From positions 1 to 52,592 of the forward strand of contig CAJULG010000014.1 of assembly GCA_910587045.1 (NCBI GenBank): a DNA stretch of 52,592 nt. The letters run 5' to 3'. This DNA comes from an uncultured Lachnospiraceae bacterium (lineage in GTDB: Bacteria; Bacillota; Clostridia; Lachnospirales; Lachnospiraceae). The notes under the pieces are model-generated. The model was not told the DNA's origin. It ran no database searches and saw only the letters and a program-made list of their open reading frames with translations. Position numbers and translations under genes: made by a program. Below are positions 34,926-43,990 of the stretch, piece after piece (the first letter of the stretch is position 1; each line of letters starts with the position of its first letter).

Positions 34926-35861
34926 TTGGCAAAAACATTTCTAACATACCAACAACAATTGCATATACTTGAACATGACAAGCAACTGGCAATTCCCGAC
35001 CCGGATTATGCCAAGAAAATGCTAGAAGAAATCAGTTATTATTCCCTTATTGGCGGATATAAATCTTTGTTTAAACACAATGCATCCAACAAATATGCTC
35101 ACGGCGTAACTTTTGATGAATTGGTTTCCTTTTATTATTTTGATGAAGAGCTTCGCACTTTGTTTTTAAAATACATCCTTCATGTGGAACGTCATATGAA
35201 GTCCATGTTTTCGTATCACTTTTGCGAAAAATACGGCGAACAACAAAGTCATTATCTCAATGTAAACTGCTATAATTACAACAAGAAAAACCAACAGCAA
35301 GTTCAAAGATTAGTTCACTCTTTGCAAAATGCTATTTCGTTGCCCAGCCAATATGCATATATAAACCATTCCGCAAATATACACCACAATGTACCGCTAT
35401 GGGTAGCAACCAATGCACTTACATTTGGACAGATTTCCAAAATGTATCAATATGCAACTACTGACTTAAGAACCAAAATAAGCAAGAATTTTACCAATAT
35501 TTCAGAAAAGCAGTTGCACCAATTTGTTACAATAATTGCACGATGTAGAAATGTATGTGCCCATGGAGAGCCTCTCTTTTCATTCCGTATACATGAAACA
35601 ATACCAGATACGCTATTACATAAGAAGCTACAAATTCCCCAGAAAAACAGAAGCTATCAATATGGCAAACAGGACTTATTTGCTGTCGTAATAGCCTTAC
35701 GCTATCTTATCAGTGATGCGGATTTTAAAGCATTTAAATCTGGTTTAACTAAACTCATCAATAAGGTTCTCAAACAATGCCCGCATCTTACCCGTGAGCA
35801 ATTACTCAAGGAAATGGGGTTCCCTGAGAACTGGGAGAAAATTATGCGATATAAAAAATAA
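34926..35861 (+). CDS. abiF: Abi family protein AbiF/AbiD-like (HEPN-type)
   Basis: A 311-residue Abi_2-family protein that starts at TTG, with AAGGGG 5 bases upstream. The N-terminus has the family pattern (LTYQQQLHILEHDKQL, then ISYYSLIGGYKSLF). The C-terminal half has the HEPN-like RNase signature RNxxxH (Arg 208 to His 213, in ARCRNVCAHGEPLFSF). Abi_2 proteins stop phage infection by harming the host cell, probably by RNA cleavage. The upstream RNA ends in a terminator, so expression may rely on read-through and be tied to that RNA. It stands between the broken NB-ARC gene and the protease-STAND operon in a defence cluster. Confidence 0.9.
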   Translation: MAKTFLTYQQQLHILEHDKQLAIPDPDYAKKMLEEISYYSLIGGYKSLFKHNASNKYAHGVTFDELVSFYYFDEELRTLFLKYILHVERHMKSMFSYHFCEKYGEQQSHYLNVNCYNYNKKNQQQVQRLVHSLQNAISLPSQYAYINHSANIHHNVPLWVATNALTFGQISKMYQYATTDLRTKISKNFTNISEKQLHQFVTIIARCRNVCAHGEPLFSFRIHETIPDTLLHKKLQIPQKNRSYQYGKQDLFAVVIALRYLISDADFKAFKSGLTKLINKVLKQCPHLTREQLLKEMGFPENWEKIMRYKK

Positions 35862-35865
35862 TCAT

Positions 35866-35899
35866 ATTTCCGGCGGTCATATTTGAACCGCCGAAAATA
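35866..35899. terminator. Bidirectional terminator between abiF and the STAND gene
   Basis: CGGCGGT (35871-35877) pairs with ACCGCCG (35887-35893), with A/T flanks that extend the stem on both sides. The two convergent genes (abiF, and the protease-STAND gene that ends at 35908) can share it. Confidence 0.75.
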
Positions 35900-35907
35900 T
35901 TTATTTA

Positions 35908-38900
35908 TCAATGTCTCCCTGCTTCCATAATGTTATACACTTTGTGATTTCGACTTACTTCTTCTTTTTCATTTATATAATATGTGTAACTAAATTCAGC
36001 TCTTCCAGGGAAATCTCTACCAAACCCACCAGTTATTTTTTGCTTTTCTCCCAACACAGTCCATACAACATCTAATTCATTTTCTTCTATAAACTCAAGC
36101 AGGAATTTTTTCTTAATAAATAAAGCATTATTTTGTCCATTAACAATCACTGTACTACCATTTGCAGCATATCCAAACGAACCATCCCACGTTAAATTCA
36201 TTTGTTCCATTAAAAACTTTGATGGGAACATATATGAGCTTTCTTCATTAGTGCAAAATGGTGAATCTTTCTCAGCCGTATAATCATTTGCTGTCGTAAT
36301 CAAATAACATGGTACTGGATTTTCTTGTCGAAAATCTTGTTCCTCCTCTTGTCCCAAATAATTTACCATAGTAGGGCTCCATGGATACTCTCCGATACAA
36401 CATTCATATAATTGTCCATACCCCTCTGGCATCCATCTTCCTTCAAAATCTTTTTTTTCGAACCATTTCAGCAAATCATTTTTCTTATCCTTGGTGTATA
36501 AATAAGTTCTCACTTGCATCCATACCTCACGAAATGCCTTTTTGCCTACTTCTTTCGAGGACAAATATCCTTGTAGCATATAGTACTCTTCGCCCTCATA
36601 ATTACATCCTATTAAATTTGGAATATAACGTTCGACATCATTATTTTTAAACCAAGTTATATCATTCCATTTACAATATCTATAAAAAGGATATACAAGC
36701 TTTGTTCCTATAAAATTATTAGATTGAGGCATCACCGTCAAATCTATATCTCTAAGAGAATTTCCTTGTTCCGGACATACTAATTCGATATCACTATATC
36801 TAAATCTCGGCGAATATTTATAATTATCATAAATATTACCCAATTCCCTATATAGATATATTTTCTGATATTTCTTACCTATCCTCTCCACTTGCTCATC
36901 ACGGCTTCTCAATGAACCATATGTATAATCAATACTTTTATCATAATTTATACATGGCTCATAACCGCTTTTCACTATGTCTTCAAAAATCATAAGACCT
37001 ACATCTTTTTTTGTAACTCCATAATTCTCAACTTCTGAAGGAATCGTATATATTGCAAAATCACTTTCCTGACAATTCCAAAATAAACTAGAAAAACGAT
37101 CTTTGAATTGCAACGCAAACTTTTTATTTACCCTATGCTTTTTACTTCTATATGGTGGTCTAACCAAAATTACTTCTTTCTCAGTACACCAACCTTTGTA
37201 ATAAGCATATTCAAAAATATTCCTTAGGTAATCACGCAGCAAAACGTTTTGTGGCCAAATACCAACCAAAATGATACTATTTTTTATATACTCTAAAATT
37301 GGAATGATATATTTTTGTTCTGCTAATACAATAAGCGACGAATACACTGCTTGCCATATTCTTTCATGAATATAATCATCATCAATATCTTTAAACATAT
37401 TAATGACTGTCAACATATCCAAAGGATACAATCTAAATAAATTTGTCAAGCCTTTACTAGCCTTATCTCTTAACTTAATATCATTACTCCCTGTTCCCCA
37501 ACACAATATTATTTTCCATAGCAAAATACTATCCTCTGCAAACGTGGGATGCTTTAACACAATTGCTCTTTCACATGTATCCGATATAATTTTCACTTGA
37601 TCATACTGTTTTAAAAGAAATAAACTTAAAATAAAGTCTCTCCGATACGAAGACATGTTACTTAACTTTTCATGTACATAATACGCATTAATAGCACAAT
37701 CCTTCTTTGTAGCGATCGCTATTAAGCCCAGTATTACTCGTCTCATATCAGATTCATTTGATGAAGATAATAATTTTTCAATCTCAGCAATCGTTTTCTC
37801 ATTAATCTCATTTACATTTCTCCAATATAATCCACTCATGAAAGTTTCAACTACTTCACCATGTATTCTATTATCGATTCTACTTATGAGTTCTTCCTTT
37901 GTATTTCGCAAAAACAATATTTGTATCATTTCAAGTGTTCCCAGAGTTATTTTTTTATTCTCAACCGCCTCTACAATTATTTCAACCTCTACATCCAAAT
38001 ACTTTTGAGCATACAAATATTCATAAAATTTTTGATATGCAAATGTAATTTCTGCTCCTTTTTCATCTGCCTCTCTTAACAAATTTTCAGATATTAACAA
38101 CTTAATAAAACCTGCTGTTTTTTCTTGTATTCCAAATTCAGCTAATACCTTAGCTATAACTGTTCTAAGTTCAAACCATGTCATACTATATCGATCATGT
38201 TCAGCCATATACTGGGTTACAGCACTTAGTGCTAATGAAACCACCTTATCTTTAACAGAAAAATATTCCGCATAGTACTTAGATATTATTTTATTTTTTA
38301 CATCGAAAAATTCTCCCATTAATGTCTGAATATCTTCTACTACAACGGTTTTATCTTCTTTTCCTATCGCAATTTCACAAAGCATCTTAAGAAAAAGTGG
38401 ATTCATGAATTCTGGAACACATGTCGTATCATAATTAATATTCACGCCATAATACTCACAGAAACTGCCAAGAGCCTCAACTTCCATTTCATCAAAACCA
38501 CAATGTGGAACTTGTAACATTCCCCCTATTTTTTCCTCATCAAGATATTCCTCTAAATATATACTTCTACAACTAACAATTATCTTTATGTTGGAATACG
38601 CCTCAGCCTTTGCAATAATTAATGGAAGATTACTATTCCAATATGAATTATCGTCCACCTCATTAATAGCATCTATACAAATTGGTACATATACATTATT
38701 TTGGTTACCATATTCATTTAACCATGCAAAAAAATTCTCTATTGTCTCTCCCTTCTGAAACCAATTAATAATCACATTATCAACAGTATCTTTTCCCTTA
38801 AACATGTCTCCCAACAATAATACTGCTGGAATACCTTTATCAACAAAATCACGCACAATATCACATAGTAAATGCGTTTTACCAATTCCCCCTTTCCCTG

Positions 38901-40101
38901 TAACTAAAATTGCACGATTCTCCGCATTATTCATCAAACTTATATCAAATAACCTCGCAATTAAAGGGAGAGTTGAAATCACATCCCATAATTCATCTAA
39001 ATATTGCGCCGGAAATGTACACATATATGAAGCCATAAATCCCCTCCAACTTTTATTATTATATGTTCCAGCTCCATTTTTTTCCTCAAAACGCTTCTTT
39101 TCAACTTCAAATATCTTTATTAAATTTTGTTCGCATTCTTTTATATTTTTTAATACTTGTGTAAGTTTACTTTCATCGTATGAATCAGAATCCAAGACAA
39201 TACTATCGGTTTGCAATTGTTCAACAATATCAGTTATTCCTTTTCTACTCTCTCCTAAAACAAGCTCCCCTTCATCTTGATTATATGAATCAAATTCGAG
39301 TAACTTCTTTGTACAATCTTTTATTTGAGAACTAATATCTTGCAGTCGTTCTGCAATTCCGTCCTTTTTCAACATGAAGCTCAAATTATTATATGTTCCT
39401 GTTTTTACATTGAGCTCCTTGCTATATCTAGGACCCACCATTGAAATTACTTGCTCCACTTTTTCTGTTAAGCTTCTTAAATTAAATGTTTCCTCCGAAA
39501 TATTAATAGGAATTTCCTTGTTCTTAATTGAAATTTCTTCGCATTTCAAAACTGTATTAATATATTTTATAGGTAAAGCCTCAAGTCTCTCACAATCTTT
39601 CTGTTTTGTGATAATACCTACAATATTTCCTAATGCTATTACAGGCGCTCCTGAAACACCCTCATAATTCTGTAATTGGTTTTCCTTTTTTATATTAACT
39701 ATCAGTTGTTCCTCTTGTGTATTTGATATAGTAGCTAACATAGTTGTCCTTTGGGATGCAAGTTTAGGAAATCCTATTATCTGACATCCAACCCCTGCAA
39801 TTTCATTTTTTACATCAATCAACTCATACATCTCTGTTTCGGATAGTACTTCATTCAATCTAATAAATACACAATCAATCCCTTTTTTTATAGCCTCTAG
39901 CAAATTAATTGTTTTCCCAACAACTTCATCACCAACTTCCATACGAAACATAATTTCTTTTTCTTCGAATTCATCTGTAATTAGTTCATCAGCTGTAACA
40001 ACATTATGTTTAACCGTCATTACAATATCTGGTTCTACAAGAAACCCTGTTCCCATAACTTTTCCATCTCGTATTATTTGACCTATAACTAATTTTCTCA
40101 T
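35908..40101 (-). CDS. Trypsin-like protease fused to a STAND NTPase (AVAST type I-like)
   Basis: A 1397-residue protein. Residues 1-190 are a trypsin-like serine protease with His 32 (TVKHNV), Asp 76 (GIDCVFIRL) and Ser 150 (GVSGAPV). A linker of about 200 residues carries two GTYNN segments (about 235 and 344). The STAND NTPase has Walker A GKGGIGKTH (402-410), Walker B ICIDAINE (474-481) and a sensor VSCRS. The remaining 700 residues are helical, then beta-rich, with no recognised family, and are probably the sensor. It overlaps the MBL gene by 4 bases. The pair resembles AVAST (Avs) type I defence systems: the STAND part recognises a phage protein and the protease acts as effector. AT-richer than its flanks. 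Confidence 0.85.
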   Translation of the reverse strand: MRKLVIGQIIRDGKVMGTGFLVEPDIVMTVKHNVVTADELITDEFEEKEIMFRMEVGDEVVGKTINLLEAIKKGIDCVFIRLNEVLSETEMYELIDVKNEIAGVGCQIIGFPKLASQRTTMLATISNTQEEQLIVNIKKENQLQNYEGVSGAPVIALGNIVGIITKQKDCERLEALPIKYINTVLKCEEISIKNKEIPINISEETFNLRSLTEKVEQVISMVGPRYSKELNVKTGTYNNLSFMLKKDGIAERLQDISSQIKDCTKKLLEFDSYNQDEGELVLGESRKGITDIVEQLQTDSIVLDSDSYDESKLTQVLKNIKECEQNLIKIFEVEKKRFEEKNGAGTYNNKSWRGFMASYMCTFPAQYLDELWDVISTLPLIARLFDISLMNNAENRAILVTGKGGIGKTHLLCDIVRDFVDKGIPAVLLLGDMFKGKDTVDNVIINWFQKGETIENFFAWLNEYGNQNNVYVPICIDAINEVDDNSYWNSNLPLIIAKAEAYSNIKIIVSCRSIYLEEYLDEEKIGGMLQVPHCGFDEMEVEALGSFCEYYGVNINYDTTCVPEFMNPLFLKMLCEIAIGKEDKTVVVEDIQTLMGEFFDVKNKIISKYYAEYFSVKDKVVSLALSAVTQYMAEHDRYSMTWFELRTVIAKVLAEFGIQEKTAGFIKLLISENLLREADEKGAEITFAYQKFYEYLYAQKYLDVEVEIIVEAVENKKITLGTLEMIQILFLRNTKEELISRIDNRIHGEVVETFMSGLYWRNVNEINEKTIAEIEKLLSSSNESDMRRVILGLIAIATKKDCAINAYYVHEKLSNMSSYRRDFILSLFLLKQYDQVKIISDTCERAIVLKHPTFAEDSILLWKIILCWGTGSNDIKLRDKASKGLTNLFRLYPLDMLTVINMFKDIDDDYIHERIWQAVYSSLIVLAEQKYIIPILEYIKNSIILVGIWPQNVLLRDYLRNIFEYAYYKGWCTEKEVILVRPPYRSKKHRVNKKFALQFKDRFSSLFWNCQESDFAIYTIPSEVENYGVTKKDVGLMIFEDIVKSGYEPCINYDKSIDYTYGSLRSRDEQVERIGKKYQKIYLYRELGNIYDNYKYSPRFRYSDIELVCPEQGNSLRDIDLTVMPQSNNFIGTKLVYPFYRYCKWNDITWFKNNDVERYIPNLIGCNYEGEEYYMLQGYLSSKEVGKKAFREVWMQVRTYLYTKDKKNDLLKWFEKKDFEGRWMPEGYGQLYECCIGEYPWSPTMVNYLGQEEEQDFRQENPVPCYLITTANDYTAEKDSPFCTNEESSYMFPSKFLMEQMNLTWDGSFGYAANGSTVIVNGQNNALFIKKKFLLEFIEENELDVVWTVLGEKQKITGGFGRDFPGRAEFSYTYYINEKEEVSRNHKVYNIMEAGRH

Positions 40102-41279
40102 TCGAACATCCTTTCCACCATGGTTTTTCCATCACCAATGATAACCTCATAATTGTATTTTTCTTTCCATTCTTCTTTATTAAGAAAATATGCTTTATCT
40201 ATAGGATAATTAAATATCAGTTTTTTGAATTTTGAATCTCTACAAAGTATCGTAGCAAGTACTTCCAAATCAGGGTGACCATACTTTACGGAATTTGTTA
40301 AACAGTAATATTCATCAGCACTATATCGACCAATAAAATCATGCGTAATATTATAACGACTTCCATGATGTGGTAATTTTATTGCTGAAAAACGATACTC
40401 AAATCCCACCACATTTTCAATATTTTTTAATACTGTTTTATCAATTACTGTATCACCTAAAAACAAGTACTTTCTATCATTATACTCAAGAATAAAGGAA
40501 ATCGAACTTCTATTAGCTATAGATTCATCTCTTTCTGCTAATTCTCCAATATATTTCATCAAATCCTCATTCTCACTAATTTTAAAGCTTTCATTTGTAT
40601 ATATAGATTTAATACGTTCTATTTGGTATTCAAATGCTTCTGTTAATTTTATCTCGTCAGATACTCTAAACATATAATTTCTAGAAACCATATCCTTCTT
40701 CCAATGTTCTTCCAATTCCCTGATATTATTTTGGGATGGTCCTAAAACTGTAATAAATATATTCGGAGCAATTTCATGTCTATTTTCAACTAATTCCGAA
40801 CATATTGCTCGTCCTTCAACAACTAAATTTAATGGTATCTTGCTTTCTTCTATTAATACCCCCAAAGACATTCCCTCATTTATTCCAATTTCTTGCTCTG
40901 TATCCGATATCATTCCTTGGGAAATAATTTCATCTAAAATTTTATTATCTCTATCTGTAAAACTATTGTATTTTTGAGAGTAAAATCGGCTATTAACAAT
41001 TTGAAGAAATCCATTATACCAAATATTTTCGACGAAATCTGAACTTGTTTCTTTTAAAAGTTGAATAAGTCCACATATATGATCATTGTCCATATGTGTG
41101 CATACAACTAAACCAATTTTCTGTTTCATCTTTTTTATATGATGTATTTCTGATTTTATATGCTTTTGATAAGTCTTTGATAATCCACCATCTATTAATA
41201 TATTATATTGGTTTTCTTTTCCTATAGATAACAGAATACAATCTCCATATTCTGCTGGAAACAACTTAATGCTCAACAT
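40098..41279 (-). CDS. MBL-fold hydrolase, partner of the protease-STAND protein
   Basis: A 393-residue metallo-beta-lactamase-fold protein of the ComEC/Rec2-like type. Metal ligands are seen in HxDxDH (His 62, Asp 64, Asp 66, His 67: THMDNDHICG), an LIDGG motif about residue 28, and a later LPHHGSR. There is no TM segment or signal peptide, so it is a soluble enzyme. A GAGTGAGG site precedes the ATG. Its stop overlaps the start of the STAND gene, so the two are one operon. In AVAST type I, as I recall, an MBL protein accompanies a protease-STAND partner. Nuclease or hydrolase activity on a signal or nucleic acid is inferred from the fold only. Confidence 0.85.
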   Translation of the reverse strand: MLSIKLFPAEYGDCILLSIGKENQYNILIDGGLSKTYQKHIKSEIHHIKKMKQKIGLVVCTHMDNDHICGLIQLLKETSSDFVENIWYNGFLQIVNSRFYSQKYNSFTDRDNKILDEIISQGMISDTEQEIGINEGMSLGVLIEESKIPLNLVVEGRAICSELVENRHEIAPNIFITVLGPSQNNIRELEEHWKKDMVSRNYMFRVSDEIKLTEAFEYQIERIKSIYTNESFKISENEDLMKYIGELAERDESIANRSSISFILEYNDRKYLFLGDTVIDKTVLKNIENVVGFEYRFSAIKLPHHGSRYNITHDFIGRYSADEYYCLTNSVKYGHPDLEVLATILCRDSKFKKLIFNYPIDKAYFLNKEEWKEKYNYEVIIGDGKTMVERMFE

Positions 41280-41439
41280 TGATTTCGTACCTCACTCATC
41301 GCAAATTGTTTGTTTTATGCACATAACCAAAACATACTATTTTACAGTCTACTTATTCTACACACTAATATTCTATACTTTTTTCCATACGCATTCTTTC
41401 CGTCCTACTTTTTCAGTGAGAAACAATATCACTCTGATA

Positions 41440-42702
41440 TTAAGCGTTCTTAAAGATATCAATACTCTTTAAGGTAGGAATCGCACCATACTTTCCAATC
41501 AAGTAATTCTTCTCATAACTTTCATCCTTACGGATACGGGAACCATCCTCATCTACGAAGTCAGCCAATGAGTAAAGTGTGGATACACCTCTTTCATCCT
41601 TTTCTACAAACCAGATTTCATCACGACGCAACAACTGATTAGACAACTGCCATGTGTCATGGGTTGTAAATACAAGCTGTGCGTGGTTGGTGTTGATTTC
41701 CGGATTTAAGAATGTAAGCAGGAAATTTCTTACAAGTAACGGATGCAGGCGAGCATTTAATTCATCAATGAAGAACACACTGCCCTTCTCCAACACTTCC
41801 TGCAATTCCGGATATAATGCAAACATCTTCAAGGTTCCGGCAGACTCCAATCCCAACGGAATTTCCGCCATTTCATCAGAATCTATCATCTTGTGAAGTG
41901 CGTTAATCTTGTATCGTTCTTCCTTGCTTTCAGCCTCCTGAGGAACCTTTTCAATTCTGAAATCCTTGATATGCTCATCAAAAGATGCGAAATATTCTAC
42001 AACTTTTTGCTGCACATTCTTATCTTCTACAAATCCCTTCGGCAATCTTCGTGACATAAAGAAGTTGGTAAAAGGATCACCAAAATCCGCAAATTCATTT
42101 GCAAGGAACCAATCCCTGATTGCCTTACACTTACCAATCTTCAGCTTTGCTCCCAAAGAGATAATAAGCACCTGCTTTTCCAATGCTACCTGAATATTGT
42201 CCCTACTGCTCTTTGGGAAGCCCGACAAGTCCAGTTCCTCGTCACTGGTGCCACGATAAAATACTGTACTATACTTTCTGGCAGTCTTTGCCTTGGAATT
42301 AAGCCATTCTTCGGTTACACCTTCCTTATTGATGCAAAAACCATAGTTATAGCTTCTCTCAGACTTATCCCCAGGCAATGTGAAGTACACCTCAAAGCTA
42401 GATTCCGCATTGGCAGATGTGGAATCAAACAAGAACGGCGTTGGTCTGAACTCTTCAAACTTCTCCTCCTCATCGCCATACTTAAAGGACTCTGCAACAT
42501 ACTCAGACATATATTCAAAAGCATTATATATATTAGACTTTCCGCTTGCATTTGCACCATAAATGGCAGCAACTGGCAAAATCTTCTCGCTACCAACCGT
42601 CACTACTCTGTCTGAAAACTCGGTCATCTTCGCCGCAGACAAATCCAAAGTAGCCTCTTCTCTAAATGATTTGAAATTTTTAAAATTAAATTGAATTAAC
42701 AT
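41440..42702 (-). CDS. AAA family ATPase (AAA_15/OLD-RloC-like)
   Basis: A 420-residue ABC-class AAA ATPase. It begins MLIQFNFKNFKSFREEATLD, a signature of this group. Walker A is GANASGKS (49-56), and the C-terminal Walker B is VFFIDELNARLHP, followed by VFTTHDTWQL. A TATAAT near 42734-42739 and an AAGGTGAGG site support the ATG at 42702. Related ATPases act in phage defence, usually with an RloB or nuclease partner. None follows here, since the next gene downstream is the divergently spaced MBL unit. It may work alone or have lost its partner. Confidence 0.88.
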   Translation of the reverse strand: MLIQFNFKNFKSFREEATLDLSAAKMTEFSDRVVTVGSEKILPVAAIYGANASGKSNIYNAFEYMSEYVAESFKYGDEEEKFEEFRPTPFLFDSTSANAESSFEVYFTLPGDKSERSYNYGFCINKEGVTEEWLNSKAKTARKYSTVFYRGTSDEELDLSGFPKSSRDNIQVALEKQVLIISLGAKLKIGKCKAIRDWFLANEFADFGDPFTNFFMSRRLPKGFVEDKNVQQKVVEYFASFDEHIKDFRIEKVPQEAESKEERYKINALHKMIDSDEMAEIPLGLESAGTLKMFALYPELQEVLEKGSVFFIDELNARLHPLLVRNFLLTFLNPEINTNHAQLVFTTHDTWQLSNQLLRRDEIWFVEKDERGVSTLYSLADFVDEDGSRIRKDESYEKNYLIGKYGAIPTLKSIDIFKNA

Positions 42703-42816
42703 GATTGCTACCTCACCTTCTTTTCTACTTTCTATTATATACAGTTTTTTGCAAAATCCAACATTCAAATGCGATTTATTCTCATTTTAATGTATATTTT
42801 TGTTGTTATAATAAAA

Positions 42817-42852
42817 ATCACCCAATTTACATCTTCGTAAACTGAGTGACTT
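42817..42852 (-). terminator. Terminator after the TfoX-like gene
   Basis: AATCACCCAATTTAC (42817-42831) pairs with GTAAACTGAGTGACTT (42837-42852) with two or three G-T or mismatched pairs. On the minus strand TTTTTATT follows. It separates the TfoX-like gene from the AAA ATPase promoter. Confidence 0.75.
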
Positions 42853-42860
42853 CGCACAAT

Positions 42861-43184
42861 TTATACTTTTTTCTTTTTGAGCTTTCTCTCCGGCAATTCC
42901 GGGTACATTTCTTCCACCATATTCTGCAATGCAGTTCTATCATCCAAAATAGTTACTGGCAACATAAGTTTTGCACCTTCATATGGCGGTTCTGGTTCAC
43001 TGTCCGGCATAAATTTCTTACTGGCCTCTGTAATCTTTACCAGAAAGCCATTGCCATAAATCCCACCAAATATCCGCTCTTTATAATAAAAAATAAATCC
43101 ACCCATCATAGGAATATTTCGTACATTTCCCAAATCAGATAGTTGGTCCATTATGTAATCTGCTAGTTCTTTATTCTTTGACAT
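42861..43184 (-). CDS. TfoX N-terminal domain protein
   Basis: A 107-residue protein with the TfoX_N fold: LADYIMDQLSDLGNVRNIPM, then MGGFIFYYKERIFGGIYGNG, a helix, and EPPYEGAKLMLPV. The MMGG and Y/F-K---FG pattern is characteristic. Stand-alone TfoX_N proteins are common in Firmicutes and are not proven competence regulators. The ATG at 43184 is preferred (a GTG at 43190 is possible). It follows the VOC-DUF3795 gene within a few bases, so the two are an operon. Function is unknown. Confidence 0.85.
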   Translation of the reverse strand: MSKNKELADYIMDQLSDLGNVRNIPMMGGFIFYYKERIFGGIYGNGFLVKITEASKKFMPDSEPEPPYEGAKLMLPVTILDDRTALQNMVEEMYPELPERKLKKKKV

Positions 43185-43190
43185 AAACAC

Positions 43191-43940
43191 CTATTCCTTT
43201 TTCAATGCCTGTACTCTCATTGCTATATTTTCATTAAATTCTTCATCTGAAAACTTCGGATCTCTGGTATCAAACCATATCTTACAAGGCACTTCGCCAC
43301 ATTCACCACAATTTTGCATACACTTATTATTTCTAACACAGTCATAAATCGGACAAGCTTTCCCTTCCGGTGCATGAAAAACTTTTCCCTCACAGGAATT
43401 ACAGCCATTGCACATCTTACCAAAACAATAACACGCTCTACATTCCGTGCCACAGACGCTTATCAGTTCCTTTTTATACTGCTCATACCAACCTCTGACC
43501 ACCTCAATCGGATGTTGAACTAATTGGGCTGTTTCCTCTATGGTTTTACCTTCTTTAAACTGCTTACAGGCAACAGAATACATACTCTCCGAAACCTCTA
43601 TCAAATGTCCATCCGGGTCAAAAATATGAATTCCTCTTTGAAGCCAGGAAAAAGTTTTCGGCTCATGAAGTCTTTCCACCTGCGGATAAGAATTTAACAA
43701 CTGCATAAATGCATCAAAATCTTCTGTCTCAAAATACAACTCCATGGTATTGGAACGAAATTTCATTGTACTGGCATCAAATCCGGCTATATGCTCCAAT
43801 CCCTGTTGCAATGCTAATCCACAAGTCAAAGTTTTATTCTTACCTAAATCCACAAGTACTTCCTGCTGAAATAAATCCTTATAAAACTGCAAAGATTTTT
43901 CCATATCTCGTACTGCTATTACGGTGGTACAGTATTTCAT
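43191..43940 (-). CDS. VOC (glyoxalase-like) domain fused to DUF3795-type Cys-rich domain
   Basis: A 249-residue two-part protein. The N-terminal 125 residues are a VOC/glyoxalase fold (MKYCTTVIAVRDMEKSLQFY, then TMELYFETEDFDAFMQLL and FDPDGHLIEVSES). A short helical segment (about 128-160) with an EETAQLVQHPIEVVRGWYEQ pattern follows. The C-terminal 90 residues carry at least twelve Cys (CGTECRACYCFGKMCNGCNS, then CRNNKCMQNCGECGEVPC-like spacing), typical of DUF3795, a likely Fe-S or zinc module. The fusion is unusual. It suggests metal-linked chemistry on a small molecule. Substrate unknown. Confidence 0.85.
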   Translation of the reverse strand: MKYCTTVIAVRDMEKSLQFYKDLFQQEVLVDLGKNKTLTCGLALQQGLEHIAGFDASTMKFRSNTMELYFETEDFDAFMQLLNSYPQVERLHEPKTFSWLQRGIHIFDPDGHLIEVSESMYSVACKQFKEGKTIEETAQLVQHPIEVVRGWYEQYKKELISVCGTECRACYCFGKMCNGCNSCEGKVFHAPEGKACPIYDCVRNNKCMQNCGECGEVPCKIWFDTRDPKFSDEEFNENIAMRVQALKKE

Positions 43941-43990
43941 AGTTTTTCATCCTCTCCTGCCTGTCAAAATTTGAAACTATTATACTAAAT

